Origin: Basidiobolus meristosporus CBS 931.73
Lineage: Eukaryota; Basidiobolomycota; Basidiobolomycetes; Basidiobolales; Basidiobolaceae
Direction of reading: 5' to 3'
Length of the DNA: 64,000 nt
Assembly: GCA_002104905.1 (NCBI GenBank)
Contig: MCFE01000270.1
Span: 42,891-106,890 of the forward strand
In this document: piece by piece, positions 1 to 12,452 of the stretch
Layout of the letters: every line of letters begins with the position of its first letter
Numbering within the stretch: the stretch's first letter is position 1
Notes under the pieces: model-generated
The model's input: only the letters and a program-made list of their open reading frames with translations
Database searches by the model: none
Told to the model about the DNA's origin: nothing
Made by a program: the position numbers and the translations under genes

Positions 1-620
1 CAGTTACTCGGGGTTTCTACTTTGCAGCCAAGATACAGCTTTCTCTACCTGTGCTATTGGACTTATCCCATTGTGTCCTGCCTGTGTGCATGGGACAATA
101 CATAGTTACAAAGAATAATTGGGTGCAATATTGTAGCTACCAGTGTGCAAGATTGCTTTTGGACATTTTGCACTCTGTGGGACAATCTTGCTCACTATGG
201 CTCAACCTGACACAATGAGAATGGCACAGATGATTACACCAGCTTGTAATGTTTGCTTAATTAAATACAACTATGGTGGTAGGTAAATTCAAGTCCTTAG
301 ATATGTTTCTGCATTGTAAATGGAAATAGATGCATATCACACTATGACCTACACTAATATTTATCAATTTGGCAACCAATACTCCAATCAAACGGTATGT
401 CAAAGGTTGATTGATCTAAAAGTAAGCTGAAGCTGTTATCCCCCAATTGGCTATTTGACTAATACACATACTACCCAATCTGCCTTCAAATATTGCACTT
501 TGCCAATTGAGGAACTAAATCCCCAATCTTAGTAATTGGACAAGGTGTCAAAGCAAGAAATACAACCAGTTGGGTAGCTACACATCAGTTTGAATAGTTG
601 CACTGGTGTCACAAATGTTA
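1..620. other. AT-rich intergenic sequence, no gene seen
   Basis: I see no protein-coding signal here. A piece at about 106-143 is the reverse complement, with a few differences, of 12679-12716 inside the gypsy element, so it is part of a dispersed repeat of unknown type. The rest is low in CpG, like the whole 1-35000 block. Confidence 0.5.
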
Positions 621-1122
621 GACTTGTTCTGTTGGATGGTGCCACATTGAGCCATGAGTGCCAAATTATGCCAAAGTGTGCCAGGGAGGCCAAGTGAACC
701 TATATTTAGCCCCAGAGCATGAAACAGTGTTATACATTGTCATGCAAAGCAGCCCCTGTGCTTCACCCATAATGTGAGAGAAAATTTGTTTTGGACACTT
801 TTTTGCAATGAATGTTGGGAGTGATGTCTTGGAGGACAGAAGGACTGCAGACATGCATCTGGTGCTCAATACACATGGCACTCTAAATTTAGCTCCTGTT
901 GCCTGTAACATGTCACAGAAATGCATCACACAATCTTGGTCTGCTGGCAAAAAATAGATTTTCTCCAACACAATGAGTGAAGCACGGAGTTTACTTTGCA
1001 TGAAGATGAAGATCTACATTTCACACTCTGTGGCTAGGCATAGGTTCATTTGGCCTCCCTGTCACACTCTGACAGCATATTGCACTCAAGGCTCAATGTG
1101 GCACTATCCCATAGAACAGGTC
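621..1122. mobile_element. Fold-back (MITE-like) element, copy 1
   Basis: The two ends are imperfect inverted repeats of roughly 170 bp. The left end begins GACTTGTTCTGTTGG and the right end closes with the reverse complement (AGAACAGGTC). Flanking 5-mers TGTTA (616-620) and TGGTA (1123-1127) look like a decayed 5-bp target-site duplication. No transposase lies inside. The open frames in it are shadows of the inverted repeat. It is related to the elements at 14990-15699 and 27720-28450. Confidence 0.75.
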
Positions 1123-2379
1123 TGGTATATACATATGCAGGGTGCTTCTTATAGAGGCACATTCTCAAGTGTGAGATGACCTTGATACTAATTATATCAG
1201 AAATATAGTGGTCACTGATCTGTGATGGCTTATTTGGATTGCAAAGTAAAATGTGTTGTTTGGATTATTACAAATTGCAACAATTCAATGCAATCTCATC
1301 ATCTTCTAGTTTTTTTTCTCACAGTTTTGCTTTCTAGTAGATGAATGCAAAGCTCAATCTTGGCTGTACTGAATTCCTTCAGTTGTAATAACAAATCCTG
1401 CCTTAAGTGCAATGCACTGACATACTCTTTTACATGCTGAAGCCTCCAGTGATGGAGGCACTTCATGCGGGTAATCATCAGTCAGCTCACTGGAAGTAAC
1501 TTACTGATAGTCAGTTTTAACTGCCTGTTCAGGTGCAACTTGATATGTTGGTATTGCCCATGGCTGAGTTTAATGTGATGTTTTATATTGATGCAACTTG
1601 GCCCACTTCAATGGACTTGTGTTTAAGCAAGTAGACTGGCAAATTCAGGTAGTATTGCTTTGAAGCACATGAATTGATCTGTTGTAAGTCAGCATGCTGT
1701 CATTCCAGGGGATGATGAGGAGTCCAGTGAGGCATGATGGCCAAACTTAATGCAGTTGTATGTGGTCTATATTCTTTCTCTTGAACCTCACCTTCTGATT
1801 CCTCAAGGTATTCACTTAACCTCTGTCTGATACTTTGAAAATGCTGGCTTGTTGAGTCCTGTGTATATTGCTCTTAGAGGCTGCTTGGCTCTACTAATAT
1901 ATCACATAATACATTAGTCACTGGAGGCAACAATTCATTCAGAATATCTTTAGATCCCAAAGCTGCGGCACCAATGGATACGTCTGGCTGTACTGTGCAA
2001 ATTGTGTACAGAATATCTTGCCCATGGCTTCCTCATCAGATCCCTTCACTCTTAGCTCACTCTTTATTTCAATACTTGTTCTGTTATATATCTTCTTGCA
2101 CGCATCCACAGGCATCTTGATGTAGAACGCATGCCACAGCTTTCTACTTACACTTTTTCATTTCTGTTGGCTCTCTGAGGCTTCCAGTTTTGCTACATCA
2201 ATGAGCAGTGCCCAAATATCTATATGAAGGCTTATCTTAAATACTTAGGCTATACTAAAATTATTTGGCAAGAACTTGAAAAGATCCATATTGACTATTC
2301 TGGTTAGATCATAACAGCCAGCTTGGCAATAGTATTTTGTAGGTTGTGCTATAGATGATTTGAAACTTGGTATATGGAC
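1123..2379. other. Degenerate AT-rich sequence without gene
   Basis: Over 1.2 kb without a supported reading frame or a recognisable repeat boundary. It is CpG-poor and probably decayed transposon sequence, but I could not assign it. Confidence 0.4.
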
Positions 2380-3030
2380 CATATTGACAGATTTGGATAC
2401 TTATACAGTAGTAAACTGACATTGACCTGATCTCTTATCAATTACATACAAAAACTAAAGTGATTGTGAATATTGCATATATTATGCATTATGCATCTTG
2501 GATTGCATTGACATGGATCAGATGACATCAATTGCAGATCTTCTAATTGATTATAGACTATTAGTAGATCATCAGTAAATCACCCAGTCACTGTTGGAAG
2601 ATAACTTGTGTAACCTAATGATGGGATACCTGGCAATTGATGGCGATTTAGTCATAATGCATGGAAAATTAGATGAATTAAGCTGATCATGCCAAATCAA
2701 ACCATATCACATCTACCTAATAACATACCAATTTGGAGATGACCTATTCATCTGAATGGTCTTTTCTCATCAATCTCATCACAACCACCGGATTTCCTTT
2801 TGCACATTAGTAGATATCTATACCAGGTACTGCTGACCATCTAGCCCCAGTCTACTTAAGGAGATTCCTTGTTAAGCTTCTCTGCTATGACAAGCAATAT
2901 TGCCCTTGAAGGTTTCATCCCACCATCCTTGGCAACAAAAGTCCTAGAAGGTTTCATTTCCAGCTGACAGCAATGGTGAACCACCTTGCAGAGGTTATGA
3001 ACGGCTTATAGTAAGCTTGGAATACTAGTG
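2380..3030 (+). repeat. Dispersed repeat R2, copy 1
   Basis: This stretch matches the reverse complement of about 17430-18040 along its length, with many point differences. Shared blocks include the region around 2530-2700 and the segment from about 2880 to 3010 that mentions CTTCAAGGGCAATA on the opposite copy. Within it a 343-bp interval (2594-2936) begins TGTTG and ends CAACA, the same termini as the copia LTRs here, but similarity continues outside that interval, so I do not call it a solo LTR. No coding capacity is visible. Confidence 0.55.
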
Positions 3031-4030
3031 AATAATATTTTAATCCTAATTCCTTGCTGAGATTCTCAAATTGTGGTCCAACTAGTGTTTTGGTCAATAT
3101 ATCTGCCACCATTTTGTCAATTGGGCAGTAAACTAACTCTACTATGTTATTTTTTACAGCTTTCCTCACATTGTGTTGTTTTTTATATCCATGTGCTTAG
3201 TTATGGCATGATTAGTAGAATTCCTAGCTAATGCAATACAACTTTGATTATTGTTGTAAATACATGTTGGTTTGTCTGAATTACAGCTAAAGTCTATGAC
3301 TAACTTTTGTAGCTATATAGCCTCCTTAGTTGCATGGCAAGCAGCCATAAATTCAGCTTCAGTTGTAGATAGGGCCACTGCTGGTTGTGTTGAAATATTG
3401 GACTATTTGGTATCATTCAGCAGCTAAAAATTTACTCAACAATTATAGACTAGTATTACTCACTTTAGAACTCATTTACTGCCTTAACCTTGCCACTTTC
3501 TCCAGATATATGATCTTACAAGTATTCCCCTATAGTCAGGATCAAATTAGACTATTACCAAACATTATGTACTAACCCTGAAACTGTTACAGAATGCTCC
3601 TGAATATTGAGAAACCCTCCCTACTTAGTGTTACAGCTGTATTACTTGTACAAAGGTATAAATACTGAGCTTCTTTATGAATAAACAACAGTTCAACTAT
3701 TATCACTATTTCTTGATAAAGTTCCTTATATCCAAATCACTTCTTAAATTGCAACAGGTTATTTCTTACAACTCCAAGTAATAGCTGCACTAGCATAAAG
3801 AAATACATACCCAATGGTAGAGCATCTGTCAATCAGACCTCTACCCTAATCTGAATCACTATAACCATTAAATTTCCACCCATTAGCTGCTCCAGAGTAT
3901 TCTAGTACTAGATTAATGGTACCTTGTAGATATCCAAAAATCTGCTAGACTGCTGTTATTTGATCTGATCCATAGTTCTGCATGATTGACTGACTATTCC
4001 AACCGCTACTGCAATATCAGGGCATGTAGG
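3031..4030 (-). pseudogene. Ty1/copia pol remnant, RNase H end (element C1)
   Basis: On the minus strand this encodes the C-terminal part of a copia polyprotein, ending near 3031 with a segment VYCPIDKMVADILTKTL, the usual terminus of copia RNase H. The same region in the copia copy at 22607-26879 is collinear. It is split by a solo LTR at 3388-3756 and is full of stops and indels. At 4030 it breaks off where an LTR in the opposite orientation begins. It most likely belongs to the same original element as 6000-8686, now separated by an inverted insertion. Confidence 0.75.
3388..3756 (-). mobile_element. Solo LTR of the copia family (369 bp)
   Basis: It begins TGTTGAAATATTGGAC and ends GCAACA in plus-strand reading, matching the LTRs at 4031-4399, 8316-8686 and 22607-22974. 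It interrupts the RNase H region of element C1. Flanks GGTTG before and GGTTA after are consistent with a 5-bp target duplication with one change. Orientation is opposite to the minus-strand host element. A lone LTR of this kind arises by recombination between the two LTRs of a full element. Confidence 0.8.
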
Positions 4031-4399
4031 TGTTGAAATGTTGGAGTATTTGGTATCATTCAGCAGCTAAAAATTTACTTAACAATTATGAACTAGTCTT
4101 GGTCACTGTGGGACTAATTTACAGCTCTAACTCTGCCACTTCCCTCAGATCTATAATCTTATGATTTTTCCCCTATAGTCAGGATTAAATTAGCACTATT
4201 GCTAAATATTATATACTAGCCCTAAAATTGTTACAGAATGCTCCTGAATATTGAGAAATTCTCCTTACTTAGTGTTACAACTTTATTACTTCCACAAAGG
4301 TATAAATATTGATCCAGTTTATTTATAAACAACAGTTTAACTATTATCACTATTTCTTGATAAGTTTCTTATATCCATATCACTTCTTAGATTGCAACA
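4031..4399 (+). mobile_element. 5' LTR of copia fragment C2 (369 bp)
   Basis: TGTTGAAATGTTGGAG to ATTGCAACA, same length and family as the solo LTR at 3388-3756. It is directly followed by GGCTATGAGCCCC, which occupies the primer-binding-site position and is similar to the sequence next to the 5' LTR of the minus-strand element near 8300. A gag-like frame follows from 4436. Confidence 0.8.
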
Positions 4400-5999
4400 G
4401 GCTATGAGCCCCAATTGCCTTAATCTATTCTAAAGATGACTTCTACTAGCCAATAGAACAACACAAGCATCTTCCCTGTAAAGGAATGGTTTGATGGGAA
4501 GAACTACAGACTTTGGAGGATCAAGATGCAGATCCACCTTGAGGAAAGAAAGACTTGATATAGAGTTACAGAAAATGAAGTTGAGCCCAAAGGAACAGCA
4601 GAAGAAGTGGAAAAGTTTCAAGAGAAGGAGAGAAAAGCCTTTATTGCCATATGTATCAATGTGCAAGATTCCTTCATTGGTCAAATCAGAAGAAGTGGAG
4701 AAGTTTCAAAAGAATGCGCCAAAGGCCTTTAATGATACATGTATCAATGTGCAAGATACCATCATTGGACAAATACATGCTTCAAATACTGCCAATGCAG
4801 CCTGGGAATCCTCAGAGAAGCTCTTTAGAGCACAGTCAGTATCAAGCAAGCTTTATTTGAAACAAAAGTTCTTCAACATGAGAATGATGATCAAGCAGAG
4901 AAAATTGAAGATAATGCTTTATTCAGTTCAGAAAGGCACTCAGAAAAGAAGGGAAAGCAACAAAACCAAAGAAAATCTGGTTGCTGTAACTACTGTAAAA
5001 AGCCAGAACACTGGGCATGGGAATGCAAGGAGAAACAAGCAGACAAGAAACAGAAGCTAGAGCTGGCAAACCATATAACCACCCATCAACAGTTATTTGT
5101 AACTGTACAAGAGAGTGTAAGTAGAAGAAGTAATGAATGGTATATTCACCCTGGAGCATTGAAGCATATTTGTGGTATAAGGAAGTGGTTCAGCAACTTA
5201 AAGACTATTCCTGTAAGAAAGGTTTATCTGGGAGATAGCTCTGCTCTGGAAGCTACTGCCAGTGGGTCTATACTACTAAATATGAGCAATAACTCAGGGG
5301 CAACAACAGCAAGACTGACTGACATACTCTTCGTACCTGGGATAGCTAGGAGCCTACTTTCAGTCATTGAAGCAACTGCGTAGGGATTGAAATTTGTTTT
5401 TACAAAGATAAGCTGCTCAATATTGAGTGAAAATGAACAAAATTAGCTTTGGGAATCAGAGATCACAGTATATACAGGTCACGATGCAAGATCATTTTAC
5501 CTGAGTACAACAGCATTGCTGAAACCAATGAAACTAACTGGGAGAAGTGGCATAGGAGGCCAGAGCACATTGAGGAAAAGAAAATGAGCCAATTGGTGAA
5601 ACATTTGCTTGTTGTGGGCCTAAAAACTCAATTCCAATCAAATTGAATGTTTGTAAGGGATGTTCATATAGTAAACAAGCTAGGCAACATTTCAAGAGCT
5701 CAGACGGCATCAATACCACCAAAATATTGCAATTGTACACTCAGACATATGTGACCTCATGAGAACACTGTCCTTTGCAGCCAAGAGACACTTTATGACA
5801 TTTATTGATGACAAAACAAGATATATGTGGGTGTACTTCTTCAAAACAAAGGATGAATCTTTAGAGATGTTTAAGCACACCAAGAACATGGCAGAAACAC
5901 AAACTGGGTGAAAACTGAAGGTACTACAAATTGACAATGGAGGAGAAAACTGCTCAAAGGAGTTGTCAAAATACTGCTTGTCTACTGGTATACTAGAAC
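4400..5999 (+). pseudogene. Copia fragment C2: gag, protease and part of integrase
   Basis: The translated plus strand starts at 4436 with a gag start like that of the two minus-strand copies, but a stop codon appears after six codons. It then shows the gag body (4491-5060), a zinc-knuckle remnant around 4980-5050 (CNYCKKPEHWAWECKEK in the broken frame), a protease segment near 5150-5380 and the start of integrase up to about 5995. It stops abruptly there, where copia sequence in the opposite orientation begins. Many stops and frameshifts mean it is dead. The partner 3' LTR is absent. Confidence 0.75.
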
Positions 6000-8315
6000 T
6001 GTCCTAATGGAGTTAAGCTTTGCAACCGGAGCAAATGTTTCCTTAAAGTCTAGTTCCTGGATCTGGAAATTGCCTTTAGCCACCAATCTAGCCTTGTACT
6101 TATCAACAGTACCATTTGAGGTTATCTTGATCATGCAGACCCATCTACATCCTATTGGCTTTCTTACATTTGGTAAATCTACCTGCTCCCACGTTGTTGC
6201 TTTGATCAGTGATTGGTACTCCTCCTGCATGGCTTGTTGCCACATAGTTCCATCTAAACTTTGCAGTGCCTGTTCCAGATTCTGAGGTTTGGCACATAAG
6301 GCAAGATAAGCTTCTTCATGATCATTGGATGGCTACCACCATGATCCAAGGGCATTTCTTATTCTTGTAGATTTTCTAGCTAGGATAATCTGCTCTGATC
6401 TGAAATTGGTAGAGTTATCATCCGTATCTGGCTGAATTTGGTACATATATTCTTCATTAGTGTTGATTGCATCATCCAGCAGCTGGCCAATGATTTCTGT
6501 GGCTTTCTGATCTGAGTTCTCCTAAAATACAATATCCCTGCTCTTGATCAGCTTCTGAATTTTGCCATCACACACTCTATACAACTCAGTATCATCACAA
6601 TACCCAAGAAAGTCCCTTTTCTACTCTTTAGTTACAGCTCTAAGCATTTTTTGTCAGGGATGTGATAGAAGGCATCACTGCCAAAGATCCTGAGGTGCTG
6701 GAGATCTGGTTTTTGCCCTGTATATGCTTCAAAGAGTGTAGAGTCTTGTAGTGCTTTTGCTGGGCATCAATTCCTGATTTATACTGCAGTAGCAACAGAT
6801 TCAGCCCAAAACGTGTAGTCCACTGCCTGATCATGTAGCATAGATCTTCCCATCTCTACTATTGTTCTATCTGTACGTTCTGCTACTCCATTTTACTGTG
6901 GAATATGTGGAACAGTGGTCTGCTGAGCTATACTAGTAGATTTGCAGTACTTTGCAAACTCATTTGAGCAGTATTCCCCTCCATTGTTACTTCAAAGTAT
7001 CTTCAATTTGCACCTAGTTTGTGTTTCTGCCATGTTCTTGATGTGCTTAAACATCTCTAAAGCTTCATCCTTTGTTTTGAGGAACTATACCCATGTATAT
7101 CTTGACTTGTCATCAATATACATCATAAAGTATCACTTGGCTCCAAAGGACAGTGTTCTCAGGGGCCCACATATGTCTGAGTGTACAATAGCCAATATTT
7201 TTGTAGTTTTGGTGCCTCCAGAGTTCCTGAAACATTGCCTAACTTGATTGCCATTTGAACATCCCTTACAGCCACTCAAATTGATTGGAATTGAGTAATT
7301 TAGGCCTGAAACAAGCAAAACGTTTCATCATTTGGCCCATTTTCTAGTTATCTCCCAGATAAACCTTTCTTACAAGGATAGTCTTCAAGTTGCTGAACCA
7401 CTCCATATACCACATATCTGCTTTGATGCTCCAAAGTCAATATACCATTCATTATTTTGGTTATTTGCACTCTCTTGTATGGTTACAAATAACTGTTCAT
7501 CAGTATTTATATAGTTTGGCTGCTCCAGTTTCTGTTTTTTGTCTGCTTGTTCTTCTTGCATTCTCTTGCTCAGCATCCTGGCTTCTTACAGTAGTTACAG
7601 CAGCCAGGTTTTCTTTGGTTTTGTTGCTTTCCATTCTTTTCTGTGTGCCTCTTGGAGCTGAATAAAGTGTTGTCTTCAATTTTCTCTGATTGATCATTAT
7701 GTTTGAGTTCTTTATGGAGAAGTCTTCCTTTGACATAGTCTAAAGTCAAGTTGTCTTCTCTGCTTTCAAAAGAAAGTATGAGTGGCTCATACTTGTCTGG
7801 TAGGCTGCAAAGCAGACAGAGTATCTTTTGTTCATCTTCTACACCAGCATTCATACTATAAGTTCTTCTGCAAGTGTCTCCATTATGGTAATGAGTTGTA
7901 GCATATCATCATCTGGCTTCTTCCTCATGTTGAAGAATTTTTGTTTTAGATAAAGCTTGCTTGGTACTGATTTTGCTCAAGATCTTCTCTAAGGATTCTC
8001 ATGCTGCTTTGGCATTTTTTGAAGCATGGATTTGCCCAATGAAGGAATCTTGCACATTGATACATATAGCTTTAAGGCCTTTCTCTCCTTCTCTTGAAAC
8101 TTCTCCACTTCTTCTGCTGTTCCCTTAGGCTCAAATTCTTTTCCTTTTATTATATTCCAAAGCTTTCTTTCCTCAAGGTGGATCTCCATCTTGATTCCCC
8201 AAAGTTTGTAGTTCTTCCCATCAAACCACTCCTTTAGAGGGAAGATGTTTGTATTATTCTGTTTGCTGGTAGAAGTCATCTTTAGGATAGGCTAAGGCAA
8301 TTGGGGCTCATAACA
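6000..8315 (-). pseudogene. Copia gag-pol remnant C3 (gag to N-terminal RT)
   Basis: Minus strand. Gag begins at 8279 (MTSTSKQNNTN...), the zinc knuckle CCNYCKKPGC lies near 7570, protease and integrase segments follow between 7500 and 6640 (VHSDICGPLRT is integrase), and the reverse-transcriptase start is at 6245-5982 (KPIGCRWVCMIK). Compared with the copy at 22607-26879, about 650 bp of reverse transcriptase is missing at the junction with C2. Gag is split over several frames, so the element is inactive. Its 5' LTR is 8316-8686 and the likely continuation is the remnant at 3031-4030. Confidence 0.75.
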
Positions 8316-8686
8316 TGTTGCAATCTTAAGAAGTGATTTGGATATAAGGAACTTATCATGATATAGTTATAATAGCTGAGCTGTTGTTTATTCATAAAGT
8401 GGATCAATATTTATACCTTTGTAGAAGTAATACAGCTGTAACACTAAGAAAGGGGGGTTTCTTAACATTCAGGAGCATTCTGTAACAGTTTCAGGGTTAG
8501 TACATAAAGTTTGCTAAAAAGTGTTAATTTGATCTTCACTACAGGGGACTAATCATTGGATCATAGATGTGAAAAAACTGGCAAATTTGGGGCTGCAAGC
8601 AAGTCCTACAGTGACCAAGACTAGTTTAGAATTGTTAAGTAGATTTTTAGCTGCTGAATGATACCAAATAGCTCAGTATTTCAACA
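8316..8686 (-). mobile_element. 5' LTR of copia element C3 (371 bp)
   Basis: On the minus strand it begins TGTTGAAATACTGAGC and ends GATTGCAACA, followed by TGTTATGAGCCCC at the primer-binding position and then gag at 8279. It matches the other copia LTRs of the window in length and termini. Confidence 0.85.
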
Positions 8687-8699
8687 GGGGCTTAGTCAG

Positions 8700-9184
8700 G
8701 AACCAGACAACTTTACCTTTTTTTTGGTGGCATATATATGGAAATGAGTCAAAGCAAAGGGCAATGGGGCTATACATACATGTTTATGTGGTGCCACATC
8801 CTTATTTATGATGCCTACTAAGGCAGGACACTGTTAAATCTTACATTCATGTAGGTGTAATGACTCAAATACATTACTGTATTAAATATACATGAGTATT
8901 GACCAAAAGATGATAGAATAGTGTAACATTGCTGGGTGTTGAACTGTTTACCCCATGGACAAGACTACTTTGATTCAACACCATAAGAGAAATAAATAAA
9001 GACCATGTGGCTATTGTAGCAAGCTTCTCAGCCATGAAGCATGCAGACAGCATATGAAGTATGATAAGGATCACAGCAAATATTTTGCCACACCAGTCAT
9101 ACTTAGCTATTCATCAGTCACTACTGCATCAGCAATATCTGGCTGGCCACTTGATGCTTCTATAATGGCACCTGGCTGTAGTTG
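8700..9184 (+). pseudogene. Divergent DNA transposon 'DT', copy 1, left part
   Basis: This segment matches 32850-33320 and, inverted, 18870-19280. On the plus strand it encodes the decayed start of a zinc-finger protein, beginning MDKTTLIQHHKR at 8947, with a C-x2-C pair (CGYCSKLL) and a downstream HMKYDKDH segment; a stop interrupts it after about 14 codons. The gypsy element 9185-14322 is inserted in it, and the same gene continues at 14323-14831. At the left edge, the start of the opposite-strand partner gene (with the GGTGGCATATATATGG block) is recognisable. Confidence 0.6.
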
Positions 9185-9553
9185 TGTTATAAGTCTTGGT
9201 ATAAGAGTTGTAAAGGAATAGGGAGTTTAACTACTACTGTATCCACTAAAACTTGGATTGACCTCTATCAAAATTTCAGCAGCTCCTTATGTACATTTTG
9301 CCAGATCAATTGCTGACTAATTGTATCTCCTAATGTAGGCTGTGGCTGATTACTCATTTGATTGCATCATCATCAACCAATAAGATCTTACTTAATATAT
9401 CTATTCCTGTCTGATAAGGATCTGCTGATTCATTTGCTGACTAATGCTACTGATTTGATAGATAATACTGATGTACTGATAAGCTAAGCACGTAACTAAT
9501 TGATTTGACTAAAAACTGATCTAACTTAAACATTCAAGTGGCAGGTCATATCA
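9185..9553 (-). repeat. 3' LTR of the gypsy element
   Basis: Plus-strand reading TGTTATAAGTCTTGG to GGTCATATCA. It is about 95% alike by eye to 13954-14322 and has the same length. The divergence between the two LTRs suggests that the insertion is not recent. Confidence 0.85.
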
Positions 9554-9563
9554 TTCTCCCCTG

Positions 9564-10776
9564 CTAAAGTTGCAAGGGTTTTCCTGAATCTCTATTCTTG
9601 TGATACCAATATTTTGTTGGTTCAGTATTAGTACTAAGTCTTGCAAGCTTGTGTCTGTCCCTATGTACTAAGCCTTCCCAGATATTGCCTTGTTTGTCCA
9701 CTAGTTGGTAAGTTGCAAATGGACATTCTCTGATGATTTTGAATGGTCCTGTCCATTGTGGCTCAAATTTCTTCCAAGTGTTGTTTTGTAGCAATACAAA
9801 GTTTGTAACTGTCAATGCCTCTGGTGCTATAGTCTTATCAGATCTCTGCTTCATCTTTTCAGCACTTTGAGATACTTTGGTCTGTGCCTATTGGCATCTT
9901 TGTTCCAGTTGCTGGTGTCTACTTGGCTGAACAAGCTCATCTTCTAAGGTGTCTGTAAGCTTTAGTTGTGTGAGATCTCCTGGAATCCTTGGTTCACATC
10001 CATACACTAAGTGAAATGGCATTTGTTGGGTGGTGTTGTGTACTCTGACTCTGCATGAAAAGAGTGCTTGGTCTATATGCTTATCCCATCTACTGACAGC
10101 TCCATTTGCATACCAGATCAGCATTTTTCCAAATAATCTATTAAACTGTTCAGTGACTCCATTAGTTCTGGGGGATATGCCAAGGTTTTCAAGTGTTTGA
10201 TCTGCTGCATTTCCAGGTAAGCTCCCAATATCTTGCCATAAAGTTTGCACCTCTATTGGAGAGAATCTCTACAGGGCATCCAAACTTCATAAGGATCTAA
10301 TGGCAGATGAAACTTGTAACTTCTTGTTCACTGGCTATAGGTACAGCTTTAGCCACTGGCCATTTAGTGGCATGATCAATTGCTACTAGGATCCAATAGT
10401 TGCATTTCCTGGTAGTTGGCAGTCTTTCAGCAAAGTCAATTCCCCCTCTTTCAAATGGTCTTAGAGGCTCCAAGGGAAAGAGTTCTGTAATTCTCTGTGG
10501 TTGGCCTTGGTTGATTTGGCAACTTGCACATGTTTTCACTTGCTTCTCAATGTCATGTTTCATTCTGGGCTACTGTGCTCTGGCTTTCATAAGGCTATAG
10601 GTTCCTTCAATTCCAAGATGTTCATATCCATTGTGTAGCTTATATAATAAATCTGGGTGAGCAACATAAGGGCAATAGGCAATAGGGCTTCCATCAACAA
10701 TATGGTAGAGTGTTTCATCCTGTACTGCAAATTTGCTGGCTTCATCCCGGATTATCTTCTTGATATCTTCATCCAC
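9564..10776 (-). pseudogene. Gypsy integrase (zinc-binding domain, core, C-terminal domain)
   Basis: Minus strand from 10776. The HHCC zinc-binding domain is seen as HNGYEHLGIEGTYSLMKARAQ-type sequence near 10600 followed by CASCQINQG near 10530. The catalytic core begins GGIDFAERLPTTRKCNYWIL with the first catalytic Asp, then continues at 10250-9888 including an E-bearing segment near SPRTNGVTEQFNR. The C-terminal part at 9854-9564 (WTGPFKIIRECPFATYQLV) is the SH3-like domain. Frame breaks near 10566, 10270 and 9870 split it. Confidence 0.85.
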
Positions 10777-10824
10777 CTCATTACAAATGGCTTGGTCCTC
10801 CAGGTACTTTGGTAATAGGCTAGG

Positions 10825-12350
10825 TCAATATGATTCATGCACCAAGTTGAGTTGTGCAACTTGTGCTAATCTTGATAAGGTGTCAGCAACTGTGTTGTTT
10901 TTTCCAGGGCAGCAGACTATCTCCAAATCAAATTGCTGAATGTATTCACTCCATCTTGTCATTCTTCTAGAGAGTACTTTCTGAGTAAATATATACTTGA
11001 GGGAGGCATGATCATTCTTCACAGTGCATTTGACTCCTTCAATAGAGCATCTCCATATCTTCAAACAGTGTATTATAGCAAGCATCTCATTCTCATGCAC
11101 TGGATAGTTTTGTTCTGCTGAGTTCAGTCACATGGATTCAAAGGCAATGGTGTAGTCCTTTCCCTTGTGCTCTTGGCTCAACACTCCACCAATTGCATAA
11201 TCTGAAGCATCTGTGCAGGGAGTATACTCTTTTTGAAAGTCAGGTATTCTTAAGCTTAGTAGCTTAGCAAAATCATTCTTGAGCATCTGTAAGGCAGTCT
11301 CACCAGATATGTCCCACTTGTAGGTATTGTCTTTCTGGAAGATATCAGTTAAAGGGGCTACAATACTTGTAAAGGACTTGACAAATCTCCAATAATAGGA
11401 AACCATTCCAAGGAATGATCTGAGCTCTGATATGCTATGAGGCTGCTTCAGATTCTTGATAACTTCAGCCTTCTTAGGGTCTAAGGTTACTCCTATGCTA
11501 GTCACTATGTGTCTCATATATTCAACGTGTTCCTTGAAGAATTCACACTTGAGTAGCTTGCCATAAAGCTTGTTCTCTCTTAGCTTCTTCAAGACCTTTT
11601 CAATATGCACCAAGTGATCCTCTCCTGTCTTGCTGTATATCAGTATATCATCTAGGTAGATTATCACAAACTTGTCTAAGTACTCCTGGAAGACAGTCTG
11701 CATCAGGGTCATGAATGTTGCAGGGGCATTGGTAAGGCCAAAACTCATGACTAAGTACTTGGAATGTCTATATCTGGCCCTGAATGCTGTCTTAGGGATG
11801 TCTTCTGGCTTCACCCTAATCTGGTTGTATCCTGACATGAGGTCAATCTTGCTGAAAATAGTGGCTCCATTGAGTTGGTCCAAAAGCTCATCAATCCAAG
11901 GTGTGGGGTACTTGTTCTTCACAGTAACTGAGCTGAGGGCTCTGTAGGCAATGCCCATCCCAAGTGTTCCATCCTTCTTCTTCACAAAAAGTACTGGAGC
12001 TCCCCAAGGTGACATGCTGGGTCTGATATATCCTTGCTCCAGTAACTGATCTATTTGTCTTATCATCTCTTCCAACTCCAATGCACTCATTCTGTAGGTG
12101 TCTTACTGACTGGAGGGCTATCTCCTGTTTCAATGGCATGTTCTACATCTCTGACTGGTGAGAGGCTTACAAGCTCATCTGGAAATACATCTGAGTGATC
12201 CTTCAAAAGAGTCTGGACCTTGTGGGGTACTTGAGTAGAGGAATTCTCCTGTAATACTGACATGAGGAGCATCTGGGTGCCTTCTCTTAGTGCTCTACAG
12301 AACTGTGTCTTGCTAAGTTCACTTGTTTCACACACACTGGAATTGATCAA
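10825..12350 (-). pseudogene. Gypsy reverse transcriptase and RNase H
   Basis: The best preserved part of the element. RT at 12090-11128 runs 320 codons open, with the YLDDIL catalytic motif, VLFVKKKDGTL upstream and FSKIDLMSGYNQI containing the first catalytic Asp. The connection and RNase H start with CTDASDYAIGGVLSQ near 11200 and continue at 11100-10825 (LADTLSRLAQ-like end). The segment 12350-12087 carries the link from protease to RT. One stop or frameshift near 11115 and another near 12100 break it. Confidence 0.88.
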
Positions 12351-12452
12351 GTTAAAATCCAGTCTGGCAGGTAACAGCTCATAGGTCTTGTTGTCCTTCT
12401 GGATCTGAGTGGCATGGGTTCTCCAGTTGATTGATGGATTACAACAAAATAG

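Noticed and set aside
2594-2936. Interval with TGTTG...CAACA ends as a solo LTR
   Set aside because: Similarity to the second R2 copy extends well beyond both ends and there is no target duplication.
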